Under the pieces are notes generated by a model. It did not search any database, had not been told where the DNA came from, and worked only from the letters and a program-made list of their open reading frames with translations. This document shows positions 1 to 10,900 of a stretch of DNA of 64,000 nucleotides, piece after piece; the stretch's first letter is position 1, and each line of letters opens with the position of its first letter. The translations under genes were made by a program, and so were the position numbers. The stretch covers positions 210,379,932 to 210,443,931 of the forward strand of contig NC_089495.1 of assembly GCF_036850765.1 (NCBI RefSeq), read 5' to 3'. Source of the DNA: Saccopteryx bilineata. Its lineage: Eukaryota; Chordata; Mammalia; Chiroptera; Emballonuridae.

Positions 1-167
1 TCCAAGGAAACTTACTTACTGACTTGAGAGAGAGAGAAACATTGATTTGTTGTTCCACTTATACATTTATTCGTTGATTCTTTTTTGTGCCGTGACTGGG
101 AATCAAACCTGCAGCCTTGGCATATGGGGAAGATGCTTTAACCAACTGAGTTGCTTGGCCAGGGCTC
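1..167 (-). mobile_element. tRNA-derived bat SINE (VES-like), truncated by the window edge
   Basis: Read on the minus strand it starts with a tRNA-like head GGCTCAGTTGGTTA-type A box (here CTCAGTTGGTTAAAGC) and a GGTTTGATTCC-type B box, then a tail ending in a GAGAGAGAG-type stretch. This is the usual build of chiropteran SINEs. It lies in an upstream ARFGAP1 intron. Confidence 0.75.
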
Positions 168-917
168 AATTTAAAAAATGGTGTTGCTTCCTCAAGGCGT
201 CATGGTCAGAGTACTGCAAACACCCAAGGGCGCCTGGGCGAGGAGGCCTCTTCCCGCTCGTCGGACAGGGTTTTCTCAGGACTGAGGGAGGGAGGCAGGT
301 GTGGACCCGGGTGTCAGTGGAGGCGACCACGAGGCCGTCTGAGCCTTGCGCAGGTGAGGGAGCTGGAGGAGGCTCAGGGAAGCCGCCCCTTCCCGGCTGC
401 TGCTCAGGGTCCTGACTCGAGTGGCAGGAGGGTCCCTGCCCCTTTTACCGTCCTCTTGCACTGGACACACTGGCTCCAGAAGTGAGTGACCGTCGATGAG
501 TGAGAGCTATTGAAACCAGCGGTTGGCAGGGTCAGCTGGGTCCCCGGAGCCTGGAAGGCAGTCACAGCTGAGCAGGGTGCCTGCCCTCCAGATGTCCATT
601 GTGTGTCCACAGGTCTTTCATTCTGTAGTCATCTAAGTGAAGGGAGCATCTCCTGCGTGCACAGCCCTCTGGGTCTCTTCACGAGCAGGAGGCTGTGGTG
701 GGATCTAAATGAGATGTTTATGTTTCTAACTAGAAGGAAACCTTGAACTGAGACCAAAGAGAACAGCTTGCAGGGGCCCCACTGGCCCCAGAGCGGATCT
801 GCCTGGAGTGGGCGGTGGAGGGGAGGCGGGGTCTGGGCGGGGCAACAGTACCACCCCGGGGTCCAGCCGGCTCTTCCAAGTCCTAGTCCTTCCCGTCGGG
901 AGGCGTTGGAGACATCG
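168..917 (+). other. ARFGAP1 intron, unique sequence
   Basis: No exon, RNA gene or clear repeat recognised between the SINE and the first minisatellite. The open frames here are short and have no recognisable product. Confidence 0.5.
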
Positions 918-1221
918 GGCCTCCTGGGGGGAGTGTGGATGGCGCGGGGGTCTGGACCTGGGACAAGGCCTCCTGGGGGGGGGTGGATGGCGCGGGGGTC
1001 TGGACCTGGGACGAGGCCTCCTGGGGGGGGGGTGGATGGCGCGGGGGTCTGGACCTGGGACAAGGCCTCCGGGGGGGGGGGTGGATGGCGCGGGGGTCTG
1101 GACCTGGGACAAGGCCTCCTGGGGGGGGGTGGATGGCGCGGGGGTCTGGACCTGGGACAAGGCCTCCTGGGGGGGAGTGTGGATGGCGCGGGGGTCTGGA
1201 CCTGGAACGAGGCCTCCTGGG
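918..1221 (+). repeat. Minisatellite, about 48-bp unit, 6 copies
   Basis: Tandem copies containing GTGGATGGCGCGGGGGTCTG and ending in a poly-G run of 6-10 bases whose length varies between copies. In an ARFGAP1 intron, directly upstream of exon 1262-1318. Confidence 0.92.
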
Positions 1222-1261
1222 AGCCGCGTGTGGACGCACTGTGGCCTCTGTGTCTCTCCAG

Positions 1262-1318
1262 GGCTGGAGCAGCTTCACCACCGGAGCCAGCAAGTTCGCC
1301 TCGGCAGCTAAGGAGGGT
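1262..1318 (+). CDS. ARFGAP1: ARFGAP1 coding exon, ALPS1 core
   Basis: 57 nt, phase 0 at both ends, preceded by a pyrimidine tract and CAG and followed by GTGAGT. It encodes 19 residues from GWSSFTT to AAKEG. The Ser/Thr/Gly-rich face with bulky hydrophobics is typical of an amphipathic lipid-packing sensor. A 48-bp minisatellite ends about 40 bp upstream. Confidence 0.93.
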
Positions 1319-4300
1319 GTGAGTAGCCTCTGCCCGCTCCTCCGGCCCTGAGGGACCTGCACAGCCTGGCTGGCGGGGAGGGGCAGAGCCCGGAGCGGAG
1401 GGCCCCCCCCCAACACCACTGCTGGGCCGGGTGGCTCTGCTGGTCCTGTCCAGGGCCCGTCTCTGAAGGGGGCTGTGGCCGGGGATCCCAGCACCTTCCC
1501 TCTGGACTGCATGGGGCTGGGTTCTGGGCAAAGTGAGCACAGCTGGACCCTGCTGGGCACCTGGGGTTGGTGTGGGCTGGGCTGTGGGGAAGCCTGTTGA
1601 AGGGGGGCGTGGGTGGCCCCCTGCAGGGGGCACCAGCACAGGGCCTGGGCCCTCATCTCAGCATCTGTGAGCCCTGGGGACACGTGGCCTGGGGGCCAGA
1701 GTCAGGACAGTTGGTCAGAAATCCCTGTTTTCCTTCCAGGCTACAAAGTTTGGATCCCAGGCGAGTCAGAAGGTAACAGAGAAGCTTCTGTGCCCTGTGC
1801 TCTGTTAGCTCCCAGTCTGGTGTCCCGTCCGGTGTCTGGTGTGCTCTCCTCAGGCCCAACCCAGGGAGGGGATGGTGCCGTGTGCAGCCAGGGCCCCGCC
1901 AGGCCCAGGGAGGGGATGGCGCCGTGTGCAGCCAGGGCCCCGCCAGGCCCAGGGAGGGGACGGCGCCGTGTGCAGCCAGGGCCCCGCCAGGCCCAGGGAG
2001 GGGATGGTGCCGTGTGCAGCCAGGGCCCCGACAGGTCCCGTGTGTGGCCTTGTCCCCCAGCCCACTTCAGCAGGTGTTACTGCAGGGCCTGCAGACCGGG
2101 CAGGGAGCGTGGGCTGCACCGTGGAGGGCCTGTGGGGTGAGCTGTCCCCCGATGCGTCGCAGCCTGGGTGGTGGACAGCGCGTGGCCACTGCAGAGCCTC
2201 CCGGTCAGGGGAAGCAGGTGGCCTCAGGAGGCTCCGTGTTGCTGAGGCTGGGCATGTCTGCTGGCCGGCGCCTCCTTGGGACCGTAGGGCTGACCTCTGT
2301 GCCTGGTCAGCGTGTTCTCTCCCTATAGACGGGATCTTGGGCCTCGGCCCTTTTTCCTTCAAATCCTGGTTGGTGGCCCCTGCTGTGCCCACAGGGTGAA
2401 GGGCTCTGGGCTCTCCCGTCCTCTCAGGGTTGGGGGTCAGGACTCATGTCCTGGCCCCAAGTGAGGGAGGGGTGGTTCCTCCCTGCCCGCTGGGGGCCCT
2501 GCTCTGCTTCTGTGAGCGCTGCTGCAGGCCCGAGTCACAGGCTTACGCGGTTAGGGACGGGCAGGTTCAGTGGCAGTGAGGGCCGTGCTGGAGGTGCAGG
2601 GACACCTGTCCAGGTTCAGTGGCAGTGAGGGCCATGCTGGAGGTGCAGGGACACCTGTCCAGGCTCAGTGGCAGTGAGGGCCGTGCTGGAGGTGCAGGGA
2701 CACCTCTCCAGGTCCGGTGGCAGTGAGGGCCGTGCTGGAGGTGCAGGGACACCTCTCCAGGTCCGGTGGCAGTGAGGGCCGTGCTGGAGGTGCGGGGACA
2801 CCTCTCCAGGTCCGGTGGCAGTGAGGGCCGTGCTGGAGGTGCAGGGACACCTGTCCAGGTTCGGTGGCAGTGAGAGCCGTGCTGGAGGTGCGGGGACACC
2901 TGTCCAGGTTCGGTGGCAGTGAGGGCCGTGCTGGAGGTGCAGGGACACCTCTCCAGGTCCGGTGGCAGTGAGGGCCGTGCTGGAGGTGCAGGGACACCTC
3001 TCCAGGCTCGGTGGCAGTGAGGGCCGTGCTGGAGGTGCAGGGACACCTCTCCAGGTCCAGCGGCAGTGAGGGCCATGCTGGAGGTGCAGGGACACCTCTC
3101 CAGGTCCGGTGGCAGTGAGGGCCGTGCTGGAGGTGCAGGGACACCTGTCCAGGCTCAGTGGCAGTGAGGGCCGTGCTGGAGGTGCAGGGATACCTGTCCA
3201 GGCTCAGTGGCAGTGAGGGCCGTGCTGGAGGTGCAGGGACACCTCTCCAGGCTCGGTGGCAGTGAGGGCCGTGCTGGAGGTGCAGGGACACCTGTCCAGG
3301 TTCAGTGGCAGTGAGGGCCAGGCTGGAGGTGCAGGGACACCTGTCCAGGTTCAGCGGCAGTGAGGGCCAGGCTGGAGGTGCAGGGACACCTGTCCAGGTT
3401 CAGCGGCAGTGAGGGCCAGGCTGGAGGTGCAGGGACACCTGTCCAGGTCCAGTGGCAGTGAGGGCCGTGCTGGAGGTGCAGGGACACCTGTCCAGGTTCA
3501 GTGGCAGTGAGGGCCATGCTGGAGGTGCAGGGACACCTCTCCAGGCTCGGTGGCAGTGAGGGCCGTGCTGGAGGTGCAGGGACACCTCTCCAGGTTCAGT
3601 GACAGTGAGGGCCGTGCTGGAGGTGCAGGGACACCTGTCCAGGTTCAGTGGCAGTGAGGGCCGTGCTGGAGGTGCAGGGACACCTGTCCAGGTTCAGTGG
3701 CAGTGAGGGCCATGCTGGAGGTGCAGGGACACCTCTCCAGGTTCAGTGACAGTGAGGGCCATGCTGGAGGTGCAGGGACACCTGTCCAGGTTCAGTGGCA
3801 GTGAGGGCCGTGCTGGAGGTGCAGGGACACCTCTCCAGGTTCAGTGACAGTGAGGGCCGTGCTGGAGGTGCAGGGACACCTGTCCAGGCTCAGTGGCAGT
3901 GAGGGCCGTGCTGGAGGTGCAGGGACACCTGTCCAGGCTCAGTGGCAGTGAGGGCCGTGCTGGAGGTGCAGGGACACCTCTCCAGGCTCGGTGGCAGTGA
4001 GGGCCGTGCTGGAGGTGCAGGGACACCTCTCCAGGTTCAGCGGCAGTGAGGGCCATGCTGGAGGTGCAGGGACACCTGTCCAGGTCCAGTGGCAGTGAGG
4101 GACGTGCTGGAGGTGCAGGGACACCTCTCCAGGTTCAGTGGCAGTGAGGGCCAGGCTGGAGGTGCAGGGACACCTGTCCAGGTCCAGTGGCAGTGAGGGC
4201 CAGGCTGGAGGTGCAGGGACACCTGTCCAGGTCCAGTGGCAGTGAGGGCCATGCTGGAGGTGCAGGGACACCTCTCCAGGCTCGGTGGCAGTGAGGGCCG

Positions 4301-7300
4301 TGCTGGAGGTGCAGGGACACCTGTCCAGGCTCAGTGGCAGTGAGGGCCGTGCTGGAGGTGCAGGGACACCTGTCCAGGTTCAGTGGCAGTGAGGGCCAGG
4401 CTGGAGGTGCAGGGACACCTGTCCAGGTCCAGTGGCAGTGAGGGCCAGGCTGGAGGTGCAGGGACACCTGTCCAGGTTCAGTGGCAGTGAGGGCCGTGCT
4501 GGAGGTGCAGGGACACCTCTCCAGGTTCAGTGACAGTGAGGGCCATGCTGGAGGTGCAGGGACACCTGTCCAGGCTCAGTGGCAGTGAGGGCCGTGCTGG
4601 AGGTGCAGGGACACCTGTCCAGGTTCAGTGGCAGTGAGGGCCGTGCTGGAGGTGCAGGGACACCTGTCCAGGTTCAGTGGCAGTGAGGGCCGTGCTGGAG
4701 GTGCAGGGACACCTCTCCAGGCTCAGTGGCAGTGAGGGCCGTGCTGGAGGTGCAGGGACACCTCTCCCGGTGCCTCCGGTGGGGCCTGTGCTGCTCTACT
4801 GCCTCGCTTTCTCCTCTCTCCCCGATCCCCATGCCGCTGGGTTAAGTTCTGGGGTTCCAAGCAGCAGCCGGAGCTGGTAAGGCCCGTGTCTGCCCTCTGC
4901 ATGCCACCTGTGCTGGGCCGTGCCGTGCTGCAAGCGTCCTGTGTGCGTGGCCTGTTTGCGTGTGCTCACCTCACTGCCTGCGGCTCGTGGCTCCTCTCTG
5001 TCTGCATGCTGCTCAGGGACCACCCTCCCCTGGGACTGAGAATGCTGTAGGTGCTGATGGCCTGGGGACCCCTGGAAGCTACTTGGCAGGACTTGGTGGT
5101 GTAACTGCCTTGAAGCAAACACTCCTCAGGCGTCCCCCCCAGGAGTGAGGTCCTGACACCCGCCCTGTTGGGCTGCCGCTCGGTGGTGCCCTTTCTCGTA
5201 GCCCCGTCTGAGCGGCCCTGGGCCTCCGGTCGTCCAGCTCTGCCCCCTTCCCTTCCCTCCACCAGCTCCTGGGCGCCTGTGGGAGGACAGGCGGGGCTTA
5301 TGCTTCTGAGGATGTGCCCCTGCTTTCCTGGGGGAGCATGTGACCCACTATCGGCACAGGGGCTGTCCTCACCGGACAAGACCCCCTGGGCTCTGAGCGG
5401 AGACCTGGAGACGACAGCTGGACAGGGCGGACCTGAGGGCTTGTGCTGACCCTGGGCTGCGTCCACGCGGCTGCACAGCCTGGGGCGGGGGGCCTGGCCG
5501 CTTCTGCACAGCTGCTGTGAGAGTGTGCTGGCATAACCACCACCAGCTGGTGGCTGCTATGCCAGCCCTCGTCCTGGGGAGAGCCTGGTGCCCGGAGTCC
5601 CTGACCCCCTCGTGGCGTCTGTCCCTCACACAGGCGTCAGAACTGGGCCACAGCCTGAACGAGAACGTCCTCAGACCTGCCCAGGAGAAGGTAATGCTCA
5701 CAGCTGCTGGGCACGCAGCCTGTGCCCTGCCTGCCTCTGGGGGCCTCTTCCCCAGGCTCCGCCCGTTCCCTGGGCCCCGTGGGGCTTGGCCTTATGCTCT
5801 GCGTCCGAGAGCCCTCCTCCCGGGGGGCCCAGACTGGGCAGGAGCTCTCGGGGGGGCTGGGGGGCAGTGCAGAGACCACCGGGGGAGGACACTGCTAGAC
5901 TGGGGGTGCAGTGTCACAGCTCCACTCCTCCCTGTCAGTTCTGGGGTGAGGTCATAGCGGGAGTCGGGGTGCCCTGGTGCAGCTGGGGGGTGCTGGTCCT
6001 CTGGCCCTCGGTAACGACCGTCCACTCCACGCAGGTGAAGGAGGGAAAGATTTTTGATGATGTGTCCAGTGGGGTCTCTCAGTTGGCATCGAAGGTAGGG
6101 CGCCCGCCAGTGTGCGGTGCGGCTGGAGCCAGTCTCCACATTCCGGGCGCCGTCCCTGGGAGCCGTGGGGCAGGGCGCGTTGTGCCCCGGTCACCGCTGT
6201 GGCCGAGTGGCCCTGGACGGTGTGAGGAGGGGGTCAGTGCTCTGGTGCCGGCAGCTGGAGGAATGTGGAGACGGCTCCGTGCGCTGCACGGCCACTAACC
6301 TGCTGACCTGCCGCTTCTTTCTTCTCTCCTGTCCTCTGCTGCCGCTGACCTCCCCCGGTGAGTCCCTGCTGAGTGGGTGTGCCGTGGCCCCTCACTGTCC
6401 CCCTGGGCGGCCAGCAGACCCCGTCTGGGGGAGCTGGTGGCGGCAGGGACAGCTGTCTGCTTCGGAGCTTCGCAGGTCTTTGAGCAGAAGGCCGTTTGCT
6501 CCGTGTCTGAGCTGAGCTGTGTCCCCTCCCCTCCAGGTCCAGGGAGTCGGCAGCAAGGGATGGCGGGATGTCACCACCTTCTTCTCTGGGAGAGCGGAGG
6601 ACCCCTTGGACAGGTCTGTGTCCTGACCTGGTCCCCTTCCCTGGGTTTGTCCCACAGGGTCCCTGGGGGCGGTCAGCAGCCCCAGGGTCCAGGGCTCCCT
6701 GTGCAGGAGCCCAGAGGTCAGGGCGGTCAGTGCCCCGCCCCCCTCGCTGTGACCTCCCCACACCCTGAGGGACTGCTGCTGCCCAGGGTTAGGGTCACAC
6801 CTCTGCCCTCGGGCTCCCAGCCAGCCTTCCGGCGAGCCCCTCTGTCACTCGGGACCCTGGGGTCTGATGAGGAGGTAGCCACAGGCAATGCCAGGCCACT
6901 CCTGGGTGGGACACATTTCCCTTGACAACCCCCCCCCCCCCCCCCCCCCCGGGCTGAAGGCTGCTTTCTTCCCGACGAGCGTGGCTGTGGTTTGGAGGTG
7001 CAGCCTCTGTCCGGGTCGTCTCACCAGCGCGGGCCAGCGTGCTGCCTCCGGGGCTTGGCGGTCCTTCAGGCCCGCAGCAGGGGGCCCTGGAGCGGCTGTG
7101 GTGTGAGCATTGGCGTCCTCCCGGCAGGGGTTGTGCTGGAGCCGCCCACAGCTGGGCCCTCTGCCCTCGGGTGGCGGGGGACGTTCTCGGGAGGTGCGAG
7201 GGAAGGCGGGGCGCTGGGGCAGCAGCTGCTCAGAGCCGGGTCTTCCCCAGACCCCCGGAGGGCCGGAGCTACCAGAACAGCGGCGGGGACAACTCCCAGA

Positions 7301-7599
7301 ACAGCGCCATTGACCCCAGCTTCTGGGAGACCTTCGGGAGCTCCGACCCCGCCCAGGCCCACCAGTCCCCGAGCAGTGACAGCTGGACGTGCGTGGACGC
7401 CACGGCCGAGAAGCGGAGCTCGGACAGCTGGGACGTGTGGGGCTCAGGCTCCGCCTCCAACCACAAGAACAGCGACAACAGCGACGGCGGGGAGGCCTGG
7501 GGCGGCGGGGAGGGCCCGGGCCGGGCCCGGGCCGGCAGGAAGGCTGCCCCGCCGAAGGCCGCTCAGGTGGACGAGGGCTGGGACAACCAGGACTGGTAG
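1262..7599 (+). CDS. ARFGAP1: ARFGAP1, 3' part of the coding region (spliced; gene starts upstream of the window)
   Basis: ArfGAP1 is the GTPase-activating protein for Arf1 at the Golgi. It drives GTP hydrolysis on Arf1 during COPI coat cycling, and its amphipathic ALPS motifs sense curved membranes. Only the C-terminal part is here; the catalytic zinc-finger ArfGAP domain must lie upstream of position 1. Coding exons: 1262-1318, 1740-1772, optional 4847-4876, 5634-5690, 6035-6094, 6537-6613, 7251-7599. All have AG/GT borders and compatible phases. The reading frame gives most of ALPS1 (GWSSFTTGASKFASAAKEG onward), ALPS2 (SSGVSQLASK to GWRDVTTFF), then a Ser/Asp/Asn-rich tail ending DEGWDNQDW. 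That tail matches the tryptophan-based coat-binding end of the human protein as I remember it. The introns hold several minisatellites. Confidence 0.95.
1740..1772 (+). CDS. ARFGAP1: ARFGAP1 coding exon, end of ALPS1
   Basis: 33 nt, encodes ATKFGSQASQK, continuing ALPS1. Acceptor TTCCAG, donor GTAACA. Phase 0, so the optional microexon that follows can be included or skipped without a frameshift. Confidence 0.92.
1855..2038 (+). repeat. Minisatellite, 45-bp unit, 4 copies
   Basis: Unit begins CCCAGGGAGGGGATGG and contains CCGTGTGCAGCCAGGGCC; copies differ at a few positions. ARFGAP1 intron. The unit length is a multiple of three, which explains the open frames on both strands. Confidence 0.9.
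2565..4770 (+). repeat. Minisatellite, 49-bp unit, about 45 copies
   Basis: Head-to-tail array of a 49-bp unit with the core GGCAGTGAGGGCCGTGCTGG and the variable positions ACCTGTCC/ACCTCTCC and TTCAG/CTCAG/TCCGG. Fills most of the ARFGAP1 intron between exon 1740-1772 and the microexon 4847-4876. The copies are very similar, so copy number is probably variable in the population. Confidence 0.95.
4847..4876 (+). CDS. ARFGAP1: ARFGAP1 optional 30-nt microexon
   Basis: Encodes FWGSKQQPEL in frame between the exons ending ASQK and starting ASELGH. Donor is GTAAGG; the acceptor GGGTTAAG is a weaker, TAAG-type site below a C/T-rich stretch. Tissue-specific ARFGAP1 isoforms with an insertion of this kind are known in mammals, and the peptide resembles the one I remember from human. 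The exon sits about 75 bp downstream of a 2.2-kb minisatellite, which could influence its use (inference). Confidence 0.8.
4877..5633 (+). other. ARFGAP1 intron, nothing recognised
   Basis: GC-rich intron sequence between the microexon and the next constitutive exon. I see no repeat array or conserved motif in it. Confidence 0.4.
5634..5690 (+). CDS. ARFGAP1: ARFGAP1 coding exon (ASELGHSLNENV...)
   Basis: 57 nt, phase 0, 19 residues from ASELGH to PAQEK; flanked by CACACAG and GTAATG. This is the linker between the two ALPS motifs, very close to the remembered human sequence. Confidence 0.93.
6035..6094 (+). CDS. ARFGAP1: ARFGAP1 coding exon, start of ALPS2
   Basis: 60 nt, phase 0, 20 residues from VKEGKIF to QLASK. 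Acceptor CACGCAG, donor GTAGGG. Confidence 0.93.
6537..6613 (+). CDS. ARFGAP1: ARFGAP1 coding exon, end of ALPS2
   Basis: 77 nt, starts in phase 0 and leaves two bases over. Encodes VQGVGSKGWRDVTTFFSG and the following acidic stretch. Acceptor CCTCCAG, donor GTCTGT. Confidence 0.92.
6614..7250 (+). other. ARFGAP1 last intron with a poly-C run
   Basis: Contains a run of about 24 C at about 6927-6950, otherwise unremarkable. Such runs are prone to length errors in assemblies. Confidence 0.5.
7251..7599 (+). CDS. ARFGAP1: ARFGAP1 last coding exon with stop
   Basis: 349 nt, completes the codon left by the previous exon and runs to TAG at 7597-7599. Encodes SYQNS and SFWETFGSS motifs, a SSDSW repeat (twice), a Gly/Arg/Ala-rich insert and the terminal DEGWDNQDW. 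In the family, Trp-based motifs in this tail bind COPI and clathrin-adaptor coat subunits. Confidence 0.94.
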
Positions 7600-7890
7600 G
7601 CCGCCGTGCTGGCTCCCAGCTGCCGGGCAGCCGCTGGTCTGCACTCTGCCCCCTGCCCCCCTTCAGCTCCTTCACTTGACCCACGAAACACCGGCCGCAG
7701 CGTGGAGACGGCGGGGGGCAGGCCTCGGGGAGGGGCTGCCGCCCGCCCACGGGGGCTCAGCATGCGGGCCTCACTCCACGGCCTGCTGCGCAGAGCCCGG
7801 CCACTGTCTGGCCATGGGGCCCCTCTCGCCCTCCCAGACATGCTCTTGGGGGCCGTGGGGGGCAGGGCCATGGGGACCGGCCACACACAC

Positions 7891-7896
7891 AATAAA
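7891..7896 (+). terminator. ARFGAP1: ARFGAP1 poly(A) signal AATAAA
   Basis: Canonical AATAAA 292 nt after the stop codon, giving a compact 3' UTR (about 7600-7915). It is followed by TG-rich sequence. Confidence 0.75.
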
Positions 7897-7915
7897 CCCC
7901 CTCCCGAGAGCTGCC

Positions 7916-10900
7916 CGCAGCTGGTGTCTGACGTGGCGTGCTGCTCCGTGCTCTCTCTCCAAAGAAAACGCCTGTGTCAGAGCAGCACCTGCTGCCCCCC
8001 TTCCACGAGGGCTGCACGTCACCCCACCCCTGAGCCAGAGCTGGACCCCGGGGTAAGGCCCAGCCTGGGGCCGGGACTGTTCGCTCGTGCAAGAGCAGGG
8101 CTGGGCCTGTGCCCGGCTGGCACTGAGCTGCCCACATTCTTACCCATGACCAGAGCTCACTCTGCCTGCCGGCCAGGCCTTGCTCACAGCCGAGAGCTGG
8201 GAGGGATGCATCCAGCTGGTCCCTGCACGCTCCCCGCCAGTGTCCGCTGTGCCCGGGGTGCTGTCCTTCCTGTGGGGGTCCTTTGTCCTTCCTCAGGTCC
8301 TCCTCACACTGTCGCTGGGTCTCCCTGTCCACCCAGAGCCTCCGCCTCTGAGCCACTGCAGGCTGGCCCATGCCCCCTGTCATACCCACTACCAGGCACT
8401 AACAAGGTGCCCGTCGGCTCACCGTTGGTCTGTGGCACAAGGTGCAGGTCAGACGCACTGGCACGAGGTCTGCTGAAGGGGGCTCTGCTCTCAGACCTGC
8501 TGGGGCGTGCTGGGCTGTGGTGGCCCGAGACCCCCACCTGCACCCCCACCCTGGGCAAAGCCGGACACCCTTGCTGCTGTGCAGGATCTGTGCGAGGCGG
8601 GGCCCAGGCCTCCTCCTGGCTGTGGGGCCCCTCCCGTACAGGGACACTGGTGTCACAGCAAAGCTCGGAGGTGACAGAGTGGTCTGAGTGAACCCCTGAA
8701 GGCCCCCCAGTGTGGTGTGGGGCCCCCGGCGGTGCAGGTGGATACTCACCAGGAAGGTCTCTGGGGCGCACCCCCCTGGCTGTGAGGGCAGACTCCCTGG
8801 ACCCCCGTGCCCAGGGCAGCCAGTTGCCACAAGGCCCCTGCCCTCCGTCTGAGCCTGTGTCCCGGGACCGCCAGGGAAGCCTGTGGCCGGCAACATGGCG
8901 TGCAGCCTCTAGGGTTGGAGCTGACTTCCCGTGGTCTCTGGTCAGCCGTGCTGCCCCAAGGCAGTGCTTTAGGCTGGACAGGAGTCCGGGGTGGCACCAT
9001 GCCCTGCGCTGGCCAGCTGGGCTCTGCCTCTCGGGCAGCTGGCGGGGAGAGACCGGGCCATGGGCTGAGAAGTGCCCTCTGCCCCCAGCCCCCTGCCTGC
9101 GGTCCCACCAGACTCCCCTCCAGGAGGCCAGGCTGGTCTGGGGCCCGCCTCTGCCAGATTTGCCCCAGAACCCTGCCTGAGGCTCAAGACTGGCCAGCAG
9201 ACACTCGGAGGCCAAGGCCAAGCCCTTCCAGCTTCGCTTCCTTTTCTGGAACTTTCCTGCGACCAGTGGTGCCCGCCCCCTTCACATGCATCCACCTGTC
9301 CTGCCTCCCTGTTCAGCCCTCACCCTCAGGCAGGCCTCCAGGTCTGTCCTGAAACCCCACGCCCGAGCCGGGGCCAGCACTGGGGACTTTGCTCAGCACT
9401 GAGACCCTCGGGCCTCTTCCCCACTGCTGGGGGCTGAGGTGGGCCCGGGGTCCCCACCTGCCTGCGACAGGGTGGGGTGGGAGGGCTGAGGGCATGTGGC
9501 TTACCAAGACAGGACCCCCACCCAGTGCTCGGCAGGGGCCAGCGTCTGTCCCGACCTTTCCCAGCTGTGCCCCTGGGCAGCCTGTGCTCTGGCTGAGCCC
9601 CAACACCGCTAAGTGGACTTGGGCTGCAGGACATCAAGCTTACTGGGCACAGGGACTCTGGGGAAGGCACACAGATGACAGGCGGCCGGGATCCAGCCAG
9701 AGCACTGAAGAGCTGCAGGCTCGCCTGCTTGGAGGGCAGCGTGTGAGTGGCCCCTGCTGGCCGCTGCTGGGGTCGGCGTGTGAGTGGCCCCTGCTGGCCG
9801 CTGCTGGGGTCGGCGTGTGAGTGGCCCCTGCTGGCCGCTGCTGGGGTCGGCGTGTGAGTGGCCCCTGCTGGCCGCTGCTGGGGGCGGCATGTGAGTGGCC
9901 TCTGCTGGGGTCGGCAGGGCCCTCCGGCTGCGCACAGGGGTCTCGGGACTCGCCCTGGGACAGGCTCAGCTCTACAGTGACCCGGCTGGACGCCCTGGTC
10001 CTCGGGAAGAGAAGCTGGGCTCACGACACTGGCAGATGGGGACTCGGTGACCTGGGCAAAGCCGGCCCCCTGCTTCAGTTTCCTCACCCAGGCCTGGGGC
10101 TGTGGGCCCCCAGCAGGGTTCCCAGGCTTCCCGTAGGTAGACTGGCCAGCAGGGGCAAAGTGAGAGGTCCGGCAGAGGTGGGTCCCCACCCTTGCTTTCT
10201 GACCACCCCCACCCGCCCCAATCTCACTTCTCTGGCTCATGGCCCCCAGCCCCGAGGGCCTGTGCCCGCTGTGCCCACCTCCCCCAAAGCAGCCCTGTCT
10301 GCGGAAACCAAACCCAGTCAGAGCCCGAGAGGCCCCAGCCCTGTGAGCACCCAGAGGTCAAGCCCACCCGCCCACAGCTACCTGGGCAGGGGCGGGGACG
10401 GGGGCAGGGATGGGTGCCCCATCCAGGCACTGGTTCCCGGGGCCGGCCAGGGTCGGTGTGGCTGAGGCTGCAGGCTGAGGAGGGTGGTGGAGGTGTGGTC
10501 TATGCTGAGGGGCTCCGGCCAGAGCCAGGGTGGCCGTGGGCCTGGGCGCTGGGGGACCACTGCACAGACCCAGGGCTCGGGTCCGGGCTCCTGACCCTGG
10601 GAGTGACGTTGGAGGAGGGGGCGGGCGCAGGCTGGCGTGGCCCTGGGGTCCAGGGGCTGCTCCACGCGGCCCCCGGCTGCCAGAGAAACCCAGTGCCCAT
10701 TACCCACATCCTGGTGTTCATTCAGGGCCACCCATGGGGGCTCTGTTCTTGAGCCCTTCTCTGGGGCAGACCCCGTGGGGTGAGGGATAAAGGTGTTGGG
10801 TCAGTGCTGGAGCCCACACCGTGTGGGGCCCTTCAGGCCGGACCTCCGTGCCCCTCACGCTGAGAGGGGCCGTCCTGGGCAAGAGCAGGGAAGGGTGGAG

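Noticed and set aside
2567..4467. Minus-strand Cys/His-rich repeated frames (resembling zinc-finger repeats)
   Set aside because: Translation of a 49-bp tandem unit; no zinc-finger spacing and no non-repeat flanks.
6927..6950. Poly-C run as a possible regulatory element
   Set aside because: Homopolymer with no supporting context; length likely unreliable in the assembly.
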